The translations under genes and the position numbers were made by a program. The notes under the pieces were generated by a model. It saw only the letters and a program-made list of their open reading frames with translations, was not told where the DNA came from and did no database searches. From Pholis gunnellus (taxonomy: Eukaryota > Chordata > Actinopteri > Perciformes > Pholidae): 64,000 bases of DNA. The stretch covers positions 10,113,133-10,177,132 of the forward strand of contig OU342804.1 of assembly GCA_910591455.2 (NCBI GenBank), read 5' to 3'. Below, one piece after another: positions 29,201 through 44,200 of this stretch (its first letter is position 1; each line of letters opens with the position of its first letter).

Positions 29201-32200
29201 TTAATCAATTTCTGACACAAACACAGAGTTGGGTCAACACCTGTTCAAACTTCAGACATTCCCAGTAATTTCTGCCTCACCAGAGGTGTCCGGTAACACT
29301 TTACAAACCAGACTCTGGTGCATTCCAGCTCCACAGTTAGCACACTGACATGCTGCAGGCAGACATTTGACACATGACCTTGTCCAGATCAAGTGTGCCG
29401 ATCAAATGCTTCCATGCCAGTGTGCAGATTTTAATAGATGTGCAGAATGAACTCAATAGGAAAGTATTCTGCCCCTTCGAAAATCATTTCCAGCAAACCA
29501 TTTGGAGGCGAGAACTTTCTTTAATAGAAGGAAATTTCCCGGTGCTCCAGATCTGCTCATTAGAATAATAAATGTCTTCAGCTGTTTTTGAATCCATTGA
29601 ACAGGCATGGAAGAGGCATTTACATTTCTGGTCGTCTGGCCCCAAACCACATCACAGGTGGCAGGCCAAGCTTAACAGTGAGAAGCAAAACACAAACAGA
29701 GAGAAATCCCTCTCTTAAAAAACGTCTGTCAACATCAGGACAGCAATAATAATCATGTTGGTGGTTGATCCAGGTGGTGGCTGTAGATGCTTCACGGAGA
29801 TATTCTTCTGGAAAACTATTTAAGGCTGGACACCCTGGTTCAAAAATGTGTCTGTGTGGTTACAGTGAATATTACACATCCACAATGTGATGATGACTCG
29901 ACTTAAAAAAAAGCATTTTCGTTTTGCCATTCTAGCAGCGTGGCTTTATATGGCAATGCTGGTCCAGACTGAAATATCTCACCAAAGAAAGGAAGTGTTT
30001 CTTATGTCTGCCTGCAGGGCAGCACGTCAGTAGAATAAGTGTGCATTACTGTAAAAATCTCATGAAATGAGAGATGATGAAATGTTGAAGCGGCTATAAT
30101 CACTATTTTTACATCAACAATGGATCATCTTCTGATCCTACAGCATCACAGAGTCGCCAGCGTGGCTGTAGACTCTTGCCTTGTTTAATCTTAATTTAGT
30201 TTCTTAGGATGTCTTGACTTATCAGAAGTGTATGGGTGGTACACGATAGAAGAATTATACTGCGCTGCCTCTTACCAAAACTTAAAGGATAATAATTACA
30301 ATTCCAGAACTAAATGCAGAACTAAAGTCTGGCAGCTGGTGAAAAATAAAATTCCATTCTGACGCAAAACGTACTCCTGAGCTCACTGCACACTGGTTGT
30401 GACCCTTCATGGCCTCCTCACAAACCATATGTTTCAAATTTAAACACTGCTGAATATATTTCCCCCCCATTTCTCCATCAATCTCCCTCTTTGTCAGGCA
30501 TGCACACATCAGGTAGCGGAGAAGTAAAAGCTACCTTCCTAAATCATCTATTCAACAGAAATAACAAGTGATCTCATGTTTCGTCTGCCGACCCCAAAAA
30601 TATATTATGAGCTGAGATGCCAAGTGGACCAATGATATGCATGGCCACTGATGGTATGGAGTATTTGGCTCCATTTCGTCTTTTAAAAGGGTAGTTGCTT
30701 TCAAAGGCATGGATGTTTTCCATCTGACTTTACACTCGCTAAGAATAGAACTTCAAATAAATACACTAAAGCTATACGCCGTTCTTTTACGATCAAGAGG
30801 TAAAATTCCTCTCTTTTTTGTTGCCAGATGTTTTAGATATCGGAGTTCAAAAAGGCGGAATTAAAGGATTATGTCGAAAACACAGAAGCTGATCCAAACA
30901 TTATCTTTGGTTTGATTGGATGAAAGATTAGAAAAAGAAACTTGTTTGTTGCTTTATTTGTGTATAAATTCCAACATGATTAGTTGACTAAAGATGGTTC
31001 TGAGATAATTGAATCAACAAACCCAGCTGGATTGAGGACAGAGAGGACAACAATCTCTTCTTTGGTTATGAGACATCTGAGAGATCATTTAATGAACAGA
31101 TCAGCCCTTTGACATAAACTCTGCCAGAAGGCATGGATCAGCCCACTGGAGGAGACATACAGAATTTCTTTACCATATATTCTATTCTGAAAAATGTCCT
31201 TTTGGCATATGCTTTTGTTTCCATTGAAGAGTGTGTCCAGATTATAGAAACAGCATGTGTACTTTAAAGGCTTTCTGTGTGTTGTTTATGCATTAGAATG
31301 TTTACATGCAGAGTGTCATTTTCCAGGCTTTCTAGTTGCCTATAACATTAACCCCAAAACAGATAAATCCTACACACATTATTTACAGTATAGAGACATC
31401 TTTAAATTGTATATACTCACATGTATATACACTTGACTCGTAATCAATTATATACAATTGACTCATAAGATTTTTTAGACTATTATTTATCTTTATCTGA
31501 CCGGCTTTGTTGTCCTTTTACCTAGCTGTTATTTTCTGTGTAAATACATTGAGAGAGGTGCAAAAGTCAAATGCCTTGTAACAGCACGCATACAAATAAA
31601 GCTGATTCTGATAATTACGTATTTTTTACATAAGATGCAGTGGGTTACTTGCTAAATAATATTGATTTATGAGGTAAATGTTGGCTGTGGAACATGGGGG
31701 GTCTTAACAGAAACTGATCGCTACATCAGCAAAAGTAGGTTTTCAGTTTTTGCTTGAATTTCCTGGCTGGGTTGAGAAATAAACACCTCAGCCAAATCCA
31801 AACCCTATTTGGGAGGCCTAAAAAAAGGTGAACTATCTCGGTTTTAACCAAACTCATCGGTCCAAGATGCACACTGCTGTTGTCTTTACAGTGGATTTTG
31901 GGAAGTGACCTAACGGGAGCAAGTGATAAGCTGAACAAAACACGCCGGGCGTTTTTTTTTATTGTTTAAAGAACAGCTTAAAAGATCACATTTCTTTGGT
32001 TCTAGTCGATATTTCTTATGGTTTCTTGGAATGCAATAATTTGAGCACAATGTCACAATATTGGTAAATTAGCCAAAACAATAGGCTCTAAAATATGTCT
32101 CATGATGCTGCATTGTCCAGTTACTCATATACATGGATTCAATGTCTGGGAGGAGAATCAAGCTTTAGAAATACATGAAAGTATTTTTTTCCATCTTGTG

Positions 32201-35200
32201 TTGTGGTTTAAAAATGTTTTTGTTTACTGACCTTGTTTGTTGCAGTTGATTATTTTGGGATGTGCAGACAGATCTCCTGCTGTGGGACTCCCCCAATAAA
32301 GCTCAACATCAATACAAAAGCTGATATATAGAGTCAAAAAAATCTAAGCTTTCCCTTAAGGGGCGATTGCCTTGAGATATTATTGAAGTGGGAAAAACAA
32401 TTCAAAACTAGAATCATTGTGTTTCCCGTCATCCTTCAGAATCGTTTCATCCTTGAGGGGTCTTTGGAAATCCACAATGGGGGCCAGAATGCTCGCTTTG
32501 GCTCATCGCTCGCTCCTGTGCCAGATCTGAACGGTGATGGCTTCAATGACTTGGTGGTGGGGGCCCCACTGGAAGATGACCACAAAGGAGCCATTTATGT
32601 TTTCTTCAGCCAGCACAACAGAATACTGCGTAAATACAAACAGGTAGGAGGTGTGAAAAAGAGAACTGTTAAAAGACAAGGTCAGTGTGTTTGCCTTTTT
32701 TTTTTGCCCACTGACATTAATATACATATTACTGGTAATCATATAGAATGCTACATGTTTTTCATTTGATTTGCCACCTTCAAGGTAGCTATTGATTAAT
32801 GTTCATTAAAAAAAGACTTGAAACTTGCTTCAAGTAAGTGTCATTCTGTACAGTTATGTACCAGATGTGTGACACACTGTAAAAGGCCGAGGTCAGTAAG
32901 AGGCAAACTGTCAATGAGGGCAAATAAAACCAGACGAGGGACAAGAGGGCCAGCAGGGAACCGGCAGTAGTCACGAGCCTACAGACAGGTTACAAGTGAA
33001 TATGAGGGAAAGAGGGGCAGGTGTGCAGGGGTGTGTGGAGAAAAGGTGTCTGTAGATTAGGAACACACTGAGAGCAGCTGCTGGAGAGGTGGACAATAAC
33101 AGGCTCTGCAACGACAGGAGAATGTCAGGAATGATGAACTGATTCAATTCATTTTATTTTGTATAGCCCAAAATCACAAATTTGCCTCAGAGGGCTTTAC
33201 GATCTGTACACATACGACATATTCTGTCCCAGGACCCTCACATTGTTACAGGAAATACTCCCCCCCCCAAAAAAGGAAGAAATCTACAGAGGGATTCCTC
33301 TCCCAGGAAGGACAGAAGTGCAATAGATGTCATGTGTACAGAAAGAACAACATAACAGAGTTACAACACATGAGTAGTCAGCAGAATAATGACGGAAAAA
33401 TTACGACCTCTAATAATAACAGATGTGCAAAATATATTGATCTGAAGCAGCGGACTGTGAATGACAATATTGATTTAAACCGAAGCAGGAAGCTCTGCGG
33501 TGAACAATTCAAGCCTTTAGTATGCTTCACAGAATGGTTGGTAGTAATGGAAAATAAAGTATTTGCAGTAAATGGGCGAAAACACAGACCTCAAGATCTT
33601 TTGTAAAGTAACGTCGCGTGTATAGCACTTCTAAATGTCTTCTCTTTGTCATTGATAACTGAGATGAGCTTACAGTACCACTCAGAAAACATTATTTTAA
33701 GAAATACTATTTTGGAGTGGTGAAGGAAGCTTTTTTTTTGTTATTCTTGACTAAATTACTTTTTTTTTAATCAGCACGCTTTAAATCTACATACTGTATC
33801 TGTAACTGCACAGTTTAATTGCACACATGACTGTTCCAGTAATGGCTTTAATCTCAACATAGTTCACTTTGGTTGTTGTTGTTATGATCCTTGTTTGCTC
33901 AGATCTCCTCTTCTGTCTGTTTCTCAGAGGATAGCAGCAGCAGATTTGGCTCCTGGCCTGCTGTACTTTGGCCGCAGTATTCATGGCACAATGGACATGA
34001 ACAATGATGGTTTAGTGGACCTGGCAGTAGGTTCCCTTGGTGCTGCGGTTCTCCTTTGGTTAGTATTTCACCCAGTGAATAATACCATTACTGAAGTTAT
34101 TTCTGCAAAAGTACGAGCCGGGCTCCAAACATCAGTTTCTTTAAAGACGTCCATCTTATTACTGCTATGATTTGCTCACTGTTACTTTTACTGTTAAAAC
34201 TCTCTAATAGAGGTGTGTATGTACGCTTTCAGAAAGAATCATATTTTCAAACACTTGTATGCCCTCGCAGGTCACAGAGCGTTGTCCGGATATATACCAC
34301 TGTCAGGTTTGAGCCCAGTAAGGTCAACATCTTTGTGAAGGACTGTCAGAGGGGTGGCAAAGACGTGACCTGTATGTCAGCCATTGTGTGTTTCAACATC
34401 ACCGCCAGGACAGCCATTCCTCCCACACAGGAAATTGGTAAGCGAGCTAAAATAATCCACTGCTGTGGAAGCATTTCAGTAAATCTTCCCCCGTCGCTCC
34501 TCTTGTCTTTGGCTGATGTTTGTCATCTTCCAGAGGTTCATAAAAACCCCATTGAATCTATTGGTAGAGCAGACCCTTTTACATGTTGCACAACTTATCA
34601 AATCTAAAGATAGAACACCAAGTCTGAAGAAGAGAAAAAAAAGATGTATTTCCTGAGACAGAATCTCTAGATATTGTCAAACCTTTAACAGATCATTTTT
34701 ACCGTTACGCTTGAGCAGAGAAATGTATATTTTGGATCTGTATTTGAAATATAGTTCAGCTGTTGTTTGGATGGTGATACATGACAGGATGGAACGTGGC
34801 TGGCTTTAAGTGAGAAAAGGCCCAATCTATACTTCATGTCCTCCTGAATCCAATAGACTTTTTAGCAAGCGGCTTCCCGTAATGTCTGCGATGGCTTCTT
34901 CCATTCAGAGTGGCGCCAAAGCGAAGCGTTTCTTTACTAGCAGTAAGAAATTCTGATCTCACTGCTGTTCTCTGCAAAAGCTAATGCTGCTGCCTCCAAA
35001 AAACGGGTATATCTGAACCACTCTGGTGCTATCAAATGTTGGTTTTATTGTGTGAACAAGGTCGGAATGTAAGTTTATCACTCTTTTATTCGTCTTAAAA
35101 AAAGAGAGTTGTTTCTAATTGTTTGGTGGTGGTGGTGACAACTCAATCCTGCAGACGGGTGCCACCGATAGCAGCCCACCTGCATGTCACCGCAGGGTGT

Positions 35201-38200
35201 CGCTGCAATTTGTTTTAAGAGATACGATGGCCGGGTCCAGTTTCACAGTGTATAAGGGGCGAGGAAGCAGAGGTGCGGGGGAGCGTGTTCTGAGTTAACC
35301 TCTCGACCCCACGACATCTTTATCAAATCTATAAGACGTGGCAAAACAGAGTATAGAGGAAGAAGAGAGGGACTTATCTTGTTTTTGCTGGTTACTTACA
35401 GTGGAACACGTTTATTTGATTTCCCCTTCTTTGTCGTGTCTGGCTGGTAATGCATGCCAGATGTGCTGGTGTTTGTAAGTTCGCTGTGGTCTATTGCAAA
35501 AAAAAGGATCTCTTTTTTTTTTCTATCCTAGTCAAGTTAATCTTATTTATGCAAATATCTATTTACAGTATTTGAGAGAAAAGACTCAAGTAATGTGTTT
35601 GTGTAAGATGTATCGCTTTCTCTAATTCTCTAGTTGACCCCAAACGCACAAGTTCACCCTCAGTAGATTTTTTCTTCATGCCATGAAAACACGATGCAAT
35701 AAATGGAAAGCCGTTTAAAATGTGGCCTGGAAACGACTCGGTACTGAAGCCAGAGGGTTTGGATTTGTGTATATTCTTGGTCACACATTCATCAGATCAT
35801 CAGATGTTCAGAGTCAGTGATGTCATTTACCAAAGCCTGATTCCGCCATTTTTCAATTAGTCTGCATCTAACCCGAGTACAAACAAAAGCCTGACTATCT
35901 TAGAAACATTTGAACACAAATAGAAAAGGACCTTTTTATGATTTCACAGAGAAATGTTTTGAACTCTTCCTATGACCCACCAGGGATCAAATATAATGTC
36001 TCCATTGCGGAAAGACGTTTCAATCCTCGGGCCATACTGGACAACCCCAACAAGCAGCACCCTCAAAACCTGACCATCTTCCCTGGAGAAGAGACCTGCG
36101 AACACATCTACTTCCACGTCATGGTGAGGCCCATGATGTCGGTGACTAAAGTCTCATGAGACAGCAATGAGAGGATTGACGTTAAAATGTAGTTGTTTGT
36201 TTAATTTTGTTCGTTTGCTAATGTCCTAAATTGATAATTCATACGAGGACTAATGTATCCCAGTGTTCATAGAATAGGTGAGATGGCTGGAAGATGTATT
36301 TTACAAATGGGATTCTGTGGTAGTTTTAGTATCAAGTGGAAATTAAAATGATGTTTTTTTTGACAAGAATTCAGCTCTGGCAGAATCACTGGATTTTTCT
36401 TTAAATATAAAGAGTCAAACTTCAACTAGTTGCATTTCAGCAAATCATCCGTCAGTCTTAAAACATCATTATTGATCTTGATCTAGCACGTTGGTCAAAA
36501 CCAACACACACTGCACATTAAAATGAGATTAAAATCACATCTTTTGAGTATTTCTGCATCTTGTACATTTGTGTAAACTTTTTGTGTAAACACATATGTC
36601 GAGTGCCATCGATAAAGTGCCTTGATAAATGACTAAACCCACAGGATAATCTTTCAACTTAATGTTTTATATTAGGAGACCACAGACTACGCACGGCCCA
36701 TAGTGTTTGCTGCTCAAGTGGGGCTACAAGATCCAGCCCAAGGACCAGTTCTAGATGACAGCTGGCCTACTGTTGTGAGGACTGAGGTGAGACACAATCT
36801 TGCAGATTATCCTTTCTTTGCTTTCAAGTTATTAGAAAGACGCTCCCGTGAATTGTCATCTGATTCCATCAAATGCGGAAAGGAAAGGATTAGTAGTTTC
36901 TTTGATTTGACGGAAGCTCGTCTCTTTTGTCCAGCTGCCCTTCTGGAACGGCTGCGACGAGGACGACCGCTGCATACCTGACCTGGCTCTGCAGAGCATG
37001 ACCGACCTGATGACTCGAAAGTAGGTTCACACATGAGAATACGCAGGCGCCCAAGTAAAACTGATCCTCAGCTGCTGCTGTTACTAACGATTTCACTTTT
37101 CTTTCCCTCCCCGCCTTTCAGTCAGTTCTGTGCGCAGCCTGTACAGTCTCGTGGTGCTTTCTGCCGCCATCTGAGTGAAGGAGGGAGCGAGGGATCTCTG
37201 CGGGTCCTGGAGGGAAACAGGAGGAGGATGGTGGTGGATGTCCGATTGGAGAACAAAGGAGAGAACGCCTACAACGCTCGCCTGAATATCACCTACACAC
37301 CCAATCTACGCTTCTCTAGCCTCATAGTCAAGGTGCATTACCATCAGCCAAATGATGAGAGTATTGATATTATTTATAGAAGTGTGTGTATGATTTAGCC
37401 AACAAATGAGATGAGATAAATGCTGCATTTAAGTACTATATTTAACAACAAAAAATAAAAATAAAACAATTATAATCACTTTATAGATCGATAGATAGAT
37501 AGATTTAATCCCGCAATGGGAATTTATTTTTCTGATATAATCTGTTTATAGCGCTGTATAATTATAGTTATAAGCACTCATAAATACTCATAATGATATA
37601 TAAAAGGAGGTGGGAAACATTAAGGAAAACAAGTTTTCAGGGCATTGTAATTATATATGAGAGCACTGTACAAGAAGGCTGCCATCTTCATGAAAACATC
37701 CACATCTGAGTTGAAATCATTAACTCTACCAACCTTTCACCAGACTTGTTCATCAGCAATAAACAAACTAAATCTGCAAAGAATTTAGAGCCAATCAGAG
37801 GCAGAGTTGGGCGGGTCTTCGTGAATGGGGGAAAAAAATAAATCATACTACCCTAAATAACTGCGGATGAGAGGGCACTTTCACGCTTATTCCTAATGTG
37901 CCTAAGGTTGCCTACCCCTGCTTTATAACGATGATCATAACACATTTTTTACTGTTATAAAGCATTATAAATATGTATAAAAGCTTATAAATACAGTTAT
38001 ACAGTGCTATTTGTAGATTATAATGCATTATGAGTATGTTTATAATGCATTAATGACATGGACGTGGTAGAAAGTGTTACCAAAAACTGTTGTTATTTTT
38101 GATCCAGGACAATTCTGACATCAAAATAGAATGTTTCGTTGAGGACAAACTGAGGAATGAGAAGATCTGCAACGTCAGTGCTCCGTTCATGAGGGCCAAA

Positions 38201-41200
38201 ACTCAGGTGAGACTTCACACTCTGAATCCATGAAATGATTCATCATTTAATAATCCACCAGTTGTTGTTTTTTTAAATGCCAAAAGAGTGTGCTTTCATT
38301 GTGGAGTTTGTTTAGGATTCGCTGTTTGCTAATCTACTCAAAAACACTTGGTGTATGGTTGTATGTTTCGTTGTTGTCAAGTCAAAATTATGGATTGGCA
38401 GATTTGCAGGTTTTGCACTTATTCTTTGTATTATATCTGACATTTTGTTCCTGGGTGTTTAAAGTCCAAGAAAGTCATATGTTTTACATCAGAATCATTA
38501 TTTCTGTATTTATCTGACTGAATGGAAAGCAGATGTCAAAGTTGGTCTTTTCCATTCATAAAAAAATAATTTTCATACTGATTCCCAGATCAGTTCAGAT
38601 GGTGGCACTTTTGACTGAGATAGAAAATCTCCGTCAGAGCAACCTCACAGCCCGCACGTAATGTGATGAAAAGCTTCCAACATGGGCCACATTAGATCAC
38701 AGGCGCCCAAAACACACGCTGCAGGCTTTAGATGACCGAGACAGACCACGCTGGTAAATGTAGAACCCACAAGCCAACCAGGAGAGCCCAGTTCAGTTCT
38801 GGTTTGTGAACTAAACTTTCTAAATTCTGACATGAAAGTCCAGAGTGTCGAAACTTAAACATTCCCATCTCTATTTAACTTTCTAACTATAACAATTGTG
38901 AGTAGGGAGCGACTTTAATATAGATTGAATCTTAAACGTGTCCTTATTATTACATCAGTGGAAAAAGCTTGCAGTGGCTTATCAAGACAAAACAACACAT
39001 TAGAGGTTAAGATCAACATCCTTTTTTTAATAACTGTGACTCAACATTATCTACAGTTCTATGCAGAAAGGATGATCCCCACAGAGCACATTACGATGTT
39101 GAAACTTACTACTTTGTTCAGTTTCCCAGAGCAGTGACAAACTATTAAGCCTGAAAACCTTAAATCTGATGTTTTCCAGAGCTTTCGGCTGTAACCCACG
39201 GCCTTCTTCAGTGAATGTAACGTGCTCAGTTGGCAACCTCCAGCAAGTCAGCAACCTCCCGGTCTGAAAAGTGACAATGCGGAAGTGCCTTAAAGTTGCA
39301 TTATTTCTAATAGTCAGCAGGCGTCCTCTAGGCAAGGCAAGGCAATCACATTTCAACAACAAGGCAATTCAAAGTGCTTCACATCAAACCATTAAAAGCA
39401 TCAAAACATAAGGCAAAAGAAAAGGAGATGTAATAACTAATGGTCCTCTAGTTGCAAAAAGATGTCTGATTGTATAGAAGTCTATGAGAAAATGACTCTT
39501 ATTCTCATTTGATTTATTTCCTCAGTAAACATGAGTTGATATTCTCAATCGCTAGTCGAGATGTTCTGATACCATGTTATCCTTCCTCATTCCGATACCT
39601 ATATATAAATATATATAAACCCTGTGATTGACAGGCTGCTACCTCAGCGTATTCATCTTTAACCCTTTCACAGTGTGTTTTCAGTTCATGACAGTTAATT
39701 GTAACATTCTGGTCGCCTATAAATGTCAGTCAAGCAATACTGTCTTCCTCTATACACCATAACCATTTTAATAGCGTTCCATTTGGTTTTACCAAGATGC
39801 ATCTTAGCAACACCGTGAATGGAACAAAACACACTTCCTCCCTCAGCCATTAAGATCATTTTCTCTCCACTTTAGCCCGGTGCACCAGGTGAGACTGAGT
39901 ATAAGATACGGAGAGGTTTTGTACTCATCTGTTACTGATTCTCACGTTCAATTCTGCTGTTTCAAGCCTTTCCACAGACTTGTAATGTCAACAATATTTA
40001 TGAGACTCCAGTGTGTTTTACAGCAGAGCATCGAGTTTTATTTTTAAGAGGGTGATGTTTGAATTAACTTTGATCGAGATGACACTGATGGTACATCGCG
40101 CCGTGCAATCAAAAGCTATTAAACATTGAGCAGATTATACCTAAGTCATCTTTTCCATTGATGTCTGATAAAAATTCTGCTGACAAATACCGTAGGAATG
40201 AAGTAATGAAGGTGATTTAAAGAGTTCATGAAATGTCCTAACCACGACGTCATTATCATAAACAATAGTCTCCTCGGGCAACGAAAATATCATGCAACGC
40301 TCCCCAACAACTGAACCAAGAGGACTCTGGTCACCCTTTAAAACTCACTGAGTGATTCATACCCACTCTTTCAGCCTGAACAGCATCCAGAGCCACAAGG
40401 CTGATGGGCTCTGGTCAGGAGCATTTTAAATATGTGGCACTGAGTTAAACAAGGCTGATTGTACGCCGGTGCTGCTGCCAAGCCTGCCCAAAACCACTGC
40501 TCAGATGAAGGAAAGCAGGAACCTCAGGGCTTTTAAAAACAGCCAGTTATCACTCTTGTTTTGACTTTTCCGGTTGGTTTTGACCTGCGTAAAACTAGCA
40601 TGTACTGTAAACTTTACTACTGCGGCAGCAGAGTGAGGGCTTCAGATCATACACTGCTGGTGACAACTGTGTGTTTGTGTCTTGCGGGCGTACGCTGAGA
40701 CAAGGAACACTATTGCTGCAAATGAATTGTTTGTCGATTGACAGTGAATGTGGCTCAGGGGTGCGGGTGGACTACATCAGCCCGGAGGAGGAAGGGGAGC
40801 TTCATGCTCCGTCTGAATTTCCATGTTCAACTATGCTGGCGCACGAACATCGTCACGGACAATCATGTCTTCCAAACCCATACCACTTGCATGCATGTGT
40901 GTGTCTGTGCACTTTTATGTGTGTGTGTGTGTGTGTGTGTGTGTTTTGTGTTTTCATCTAACTTTCTTCTGAATGACCGTCAACATAGATTCATCCAATT
41001 ATTTTGGTTTTCTTTTTCAGGTCATTCATAGCAAAGACAAGAACAAGAGATCATTTTCCACTAATAGGACATGATTATATGAAAATAGGCGGTGGTGGAA
41101 GAAGTATTTAGATCATTTGCTTCAGTAAAGGTATCAATACAACAGTTGAACATCCTACATTAAAAGAAAAGGTATCCCATTCAAATTCCTGCTGAAGTAA

Positions 41201-44200
41201 AAGTACATAAGTATTATCAGCCAAATTGAAATTGAAATTTCAAAAGTAAAGTACCTCTTCTTTGTTCTGAGCCTCCAACGCTTTTTAGTAAGTGGTCACA
41301 AACTGAAAAGGTTGCGAACCATCAAAAGGTTTTAGTGTAAAATTTTCAACTGAAAAGGTTCTAGTAACTCCAGTTGTCAAATAAATGTAGTGGAGAAAAA
41401 ACAATATTTTTCCTTAGAGTAGAAGTATAAAGTACCTAGAAACCATATCTGAGTATGGTACTTTAGCAAATGTATTTTCCACCACTGAAAATAGGTCTTA
41501 ACTTTTGTATGAATGTTCTTTTTCTGTGGTCTGTCGAGGGTGAGTCAGACTATATGGAGGAGGGAAGCCAGTGAACCTTATGCATTCCTCTTTGGTCAGA
41601 CGGAGTCCGTCAGGATTTCATTACGACATGGAGGACTGTAAACAATGCTCAGCTCGGTTTGCTGTCTGCTACCAATCAATCCTCCTCTCCTCTCCTCTCC
41701 TCTCCTCTCCTCTCCTCTCCTCTCCTCTCCTCTCCTCTCCTCCCCTCTCTAGACTTGGGTTTTCCTTCTGTTTCTGTTTGGACTTTGTCTAATGATTTGC
41801 ATTTTCTTACACACCTCTTCTGTTTCTGTCTGTCTCCTCTCTTCTCTTTTCTGCCTCTGGGCTTTTATTTTGCCCTGAATCTGACTCTCACTGGTAGCTG
41901 TATGTGTGTACGTAGTCATGATGATTTATATTTACTATATTGTCCTCAACTAAGTGGAAATTCTCTGGCTCTCCATGCAGCCGGCTGCCTGGAGTCAAAG
42001 CCCAGTACTTACAGCAGGTTATTGCAAGCTTTACTCCTTAAACCATAATGCAGGGCCTTTGTTTTTGGCGAGGATGTAAAGAGTAGCATATGGAGTCAAA
42101 AGAAGCCTCTGACCTGTGCTTTTGGTATTTTTGTTGTCAAAATGTATGATGACAAACTGAAAAAAACTGATTTATTCTTCTCAACTTTATTTTCTCCTCT
42201 GCAGGTATCATTTCGTCTGGAGTTTGAGTTCAGTCGTACTGTCTTCCTCAAGCACGTCAGAGTTATCCTGGAGGCCAGAAGGTGTGAACCTTTAATTGTA
42301 TTTCCTGTGTTGCATGGAGAGACGTCTGACATTAGCTGTGTTCACTGATACAGATGATTAGCGCTCATACAGTATCATGTTTCATGTTGAGCTCCAAGGA
42401 TGAATATTTCAACTGGTGTGTCTTGATGTAACATGATTGCTCACGTTCTTTGAATATTTTGATCCCGTTCTCTCGACAGCGATGGCGAGGACATGAGCAC
42501 GGCTGATAATTTCAATGATATCTATTACTCACTGAAATACGAGGGAGACCTTCTCTTCACTAGGTTTGTCAATTTCTGAATGCCATACCAAACAAAGCAT
42601 GCTGCTGAAGCTCTCGGGTCGATTGCGGAAGCAATGAACTTGGAAGTTCATGTAACTGGAGCAAAGTGATATTGTATTATTACAAATGGCATTGAATCAG
42701 AGTGTAAGTTGCAGATACTGTAGCAGGAATATGGGGACTTGTTCAACTTGACAACATTATACTTGTTTGTGCTTATTCTGTTTCAAAGGGATTCAAATCC
42801 GACCCGATATGACATCAAATCAGAGCTGTCACTGGAGGAGCCTGGAGTTATCGGTCCTCCTTTCAACTTCACTTTCCAGGTGAGAGCCAAGAGCTTCGTC
42901 ATCACCATTGACTGTACAGGAAAAAAACGCTGCTTTCAAAATATTGTTCATTGTTTCCCGTTGTTTTTGTTGTCTCTCAGATCCAGAACCTTGGCTACTT
43001 TCCAGTAAAGGATCTGCAGCTGAACATTGAGATCCCTGAAATGACGAAAAATGGGAACCAACTCCTGCAGATATCTGACTTCAATATTGACCAAGTGAGT
43101 GTGAAGCCTTAAAAAGCGAGTTTGTCTCAGTCAGTGAAATACCTGATGGCAACTGGTGGGTCCCCCTTACCTAGTGCTCCAGTGTTATGCTGAAGACTTA
43201 CACAATACGCACTATAGATGATAACACCAATGCAAGCCAAGACGATCAACGAGGCAATAGGCTGCACGCTTAGCGCACTCATCGCCAAGGCTAACGGCGT
43301 TAACAATAAGGCCACTCGTACAACAACCACGCAACACTCGCCTCTCTCTCTTTAACCCGACACACATGCGCACACTCAAACCCAACACACGGACCTTGGC
43401 TCGGCTTTTTGTCGTTGCCATCCTGGTATCGCAGAAGAGGAGGGACGGTGTCCTGCTTTGATCCAGGTTCTCAAGAAAGGCCTGGATCTATTTTGTCCAA
43501 AGGGTCCATTTAGGTCCACGAACAGACTCTCCACCTGAACCTGTTGTGGCTCTGGTTGGCTGTTCACATCGGAAAATTGTTTCTCTATTGATTTTTGTTT
43601 GCAACATTGTGTGTGTGTGTTGAATGTATGTATTCCATTATTAATTCTTGGCTGTAATTTAATGCTAATTCACCTCAACTTATCACGATTGTTGTTTAAT
43701 GCGTTCTCTGCAGACAAAAGGTTGAAACGTACTAACAGGTGATTTTACTCTCATGTCCGTCCTCAGAGAGATGGATCACGCTGTTTACCACCGCAGCATG
43801 TGGCACAGAGCAGGGCGTCACCTGAGGACCTTTCACGCTTCTCCCGCTTGGTAAAGTACAAACCAACCAAAATCAATCCCTCATACTCATCATTTCTCAT
43901 TTCACCAACCTAAGACTGATGTGTCTGGTTTCTTCACACAGAACCGGTCCAACACTCTAACTCTGCCGATCCAGTGCACCGTCAATGTGGCCTCCTACAG
44001 AGAAATTGCAGTTAGAATCACAGGAGCGCTACGAATAGACACCTTACACGCAGTGAGTATAAAACCCCAAACGTGCATTCACAAAGTTTGAAATCCCCGG
44101 CTTTATAATAACACACATGCTGCGTGCATGCTCTGTTTATCTCAATGTTATTCTGCTGTGACTCTGTAGCGACGACAGCTTTTTCTTTCAGCTGTGTGAT

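Larger units (their letters stand above)
38207..42204 (+). other. itga11: itga11 intron 21
   Basis: 4.0 kb, the most repeat-loaded intron: interspersed fragment at 39329, GT repeat at 40919, hAT element at 41090 and TCTCC repeat at 41684. Confidence 0.85.

Noticed and set aside
41684..41749. Possible CRISPR-like or spaced repeat array
   Set aside because: Simple tandem TCTCC microsatellite without spacers; the genome is eukaryotic.
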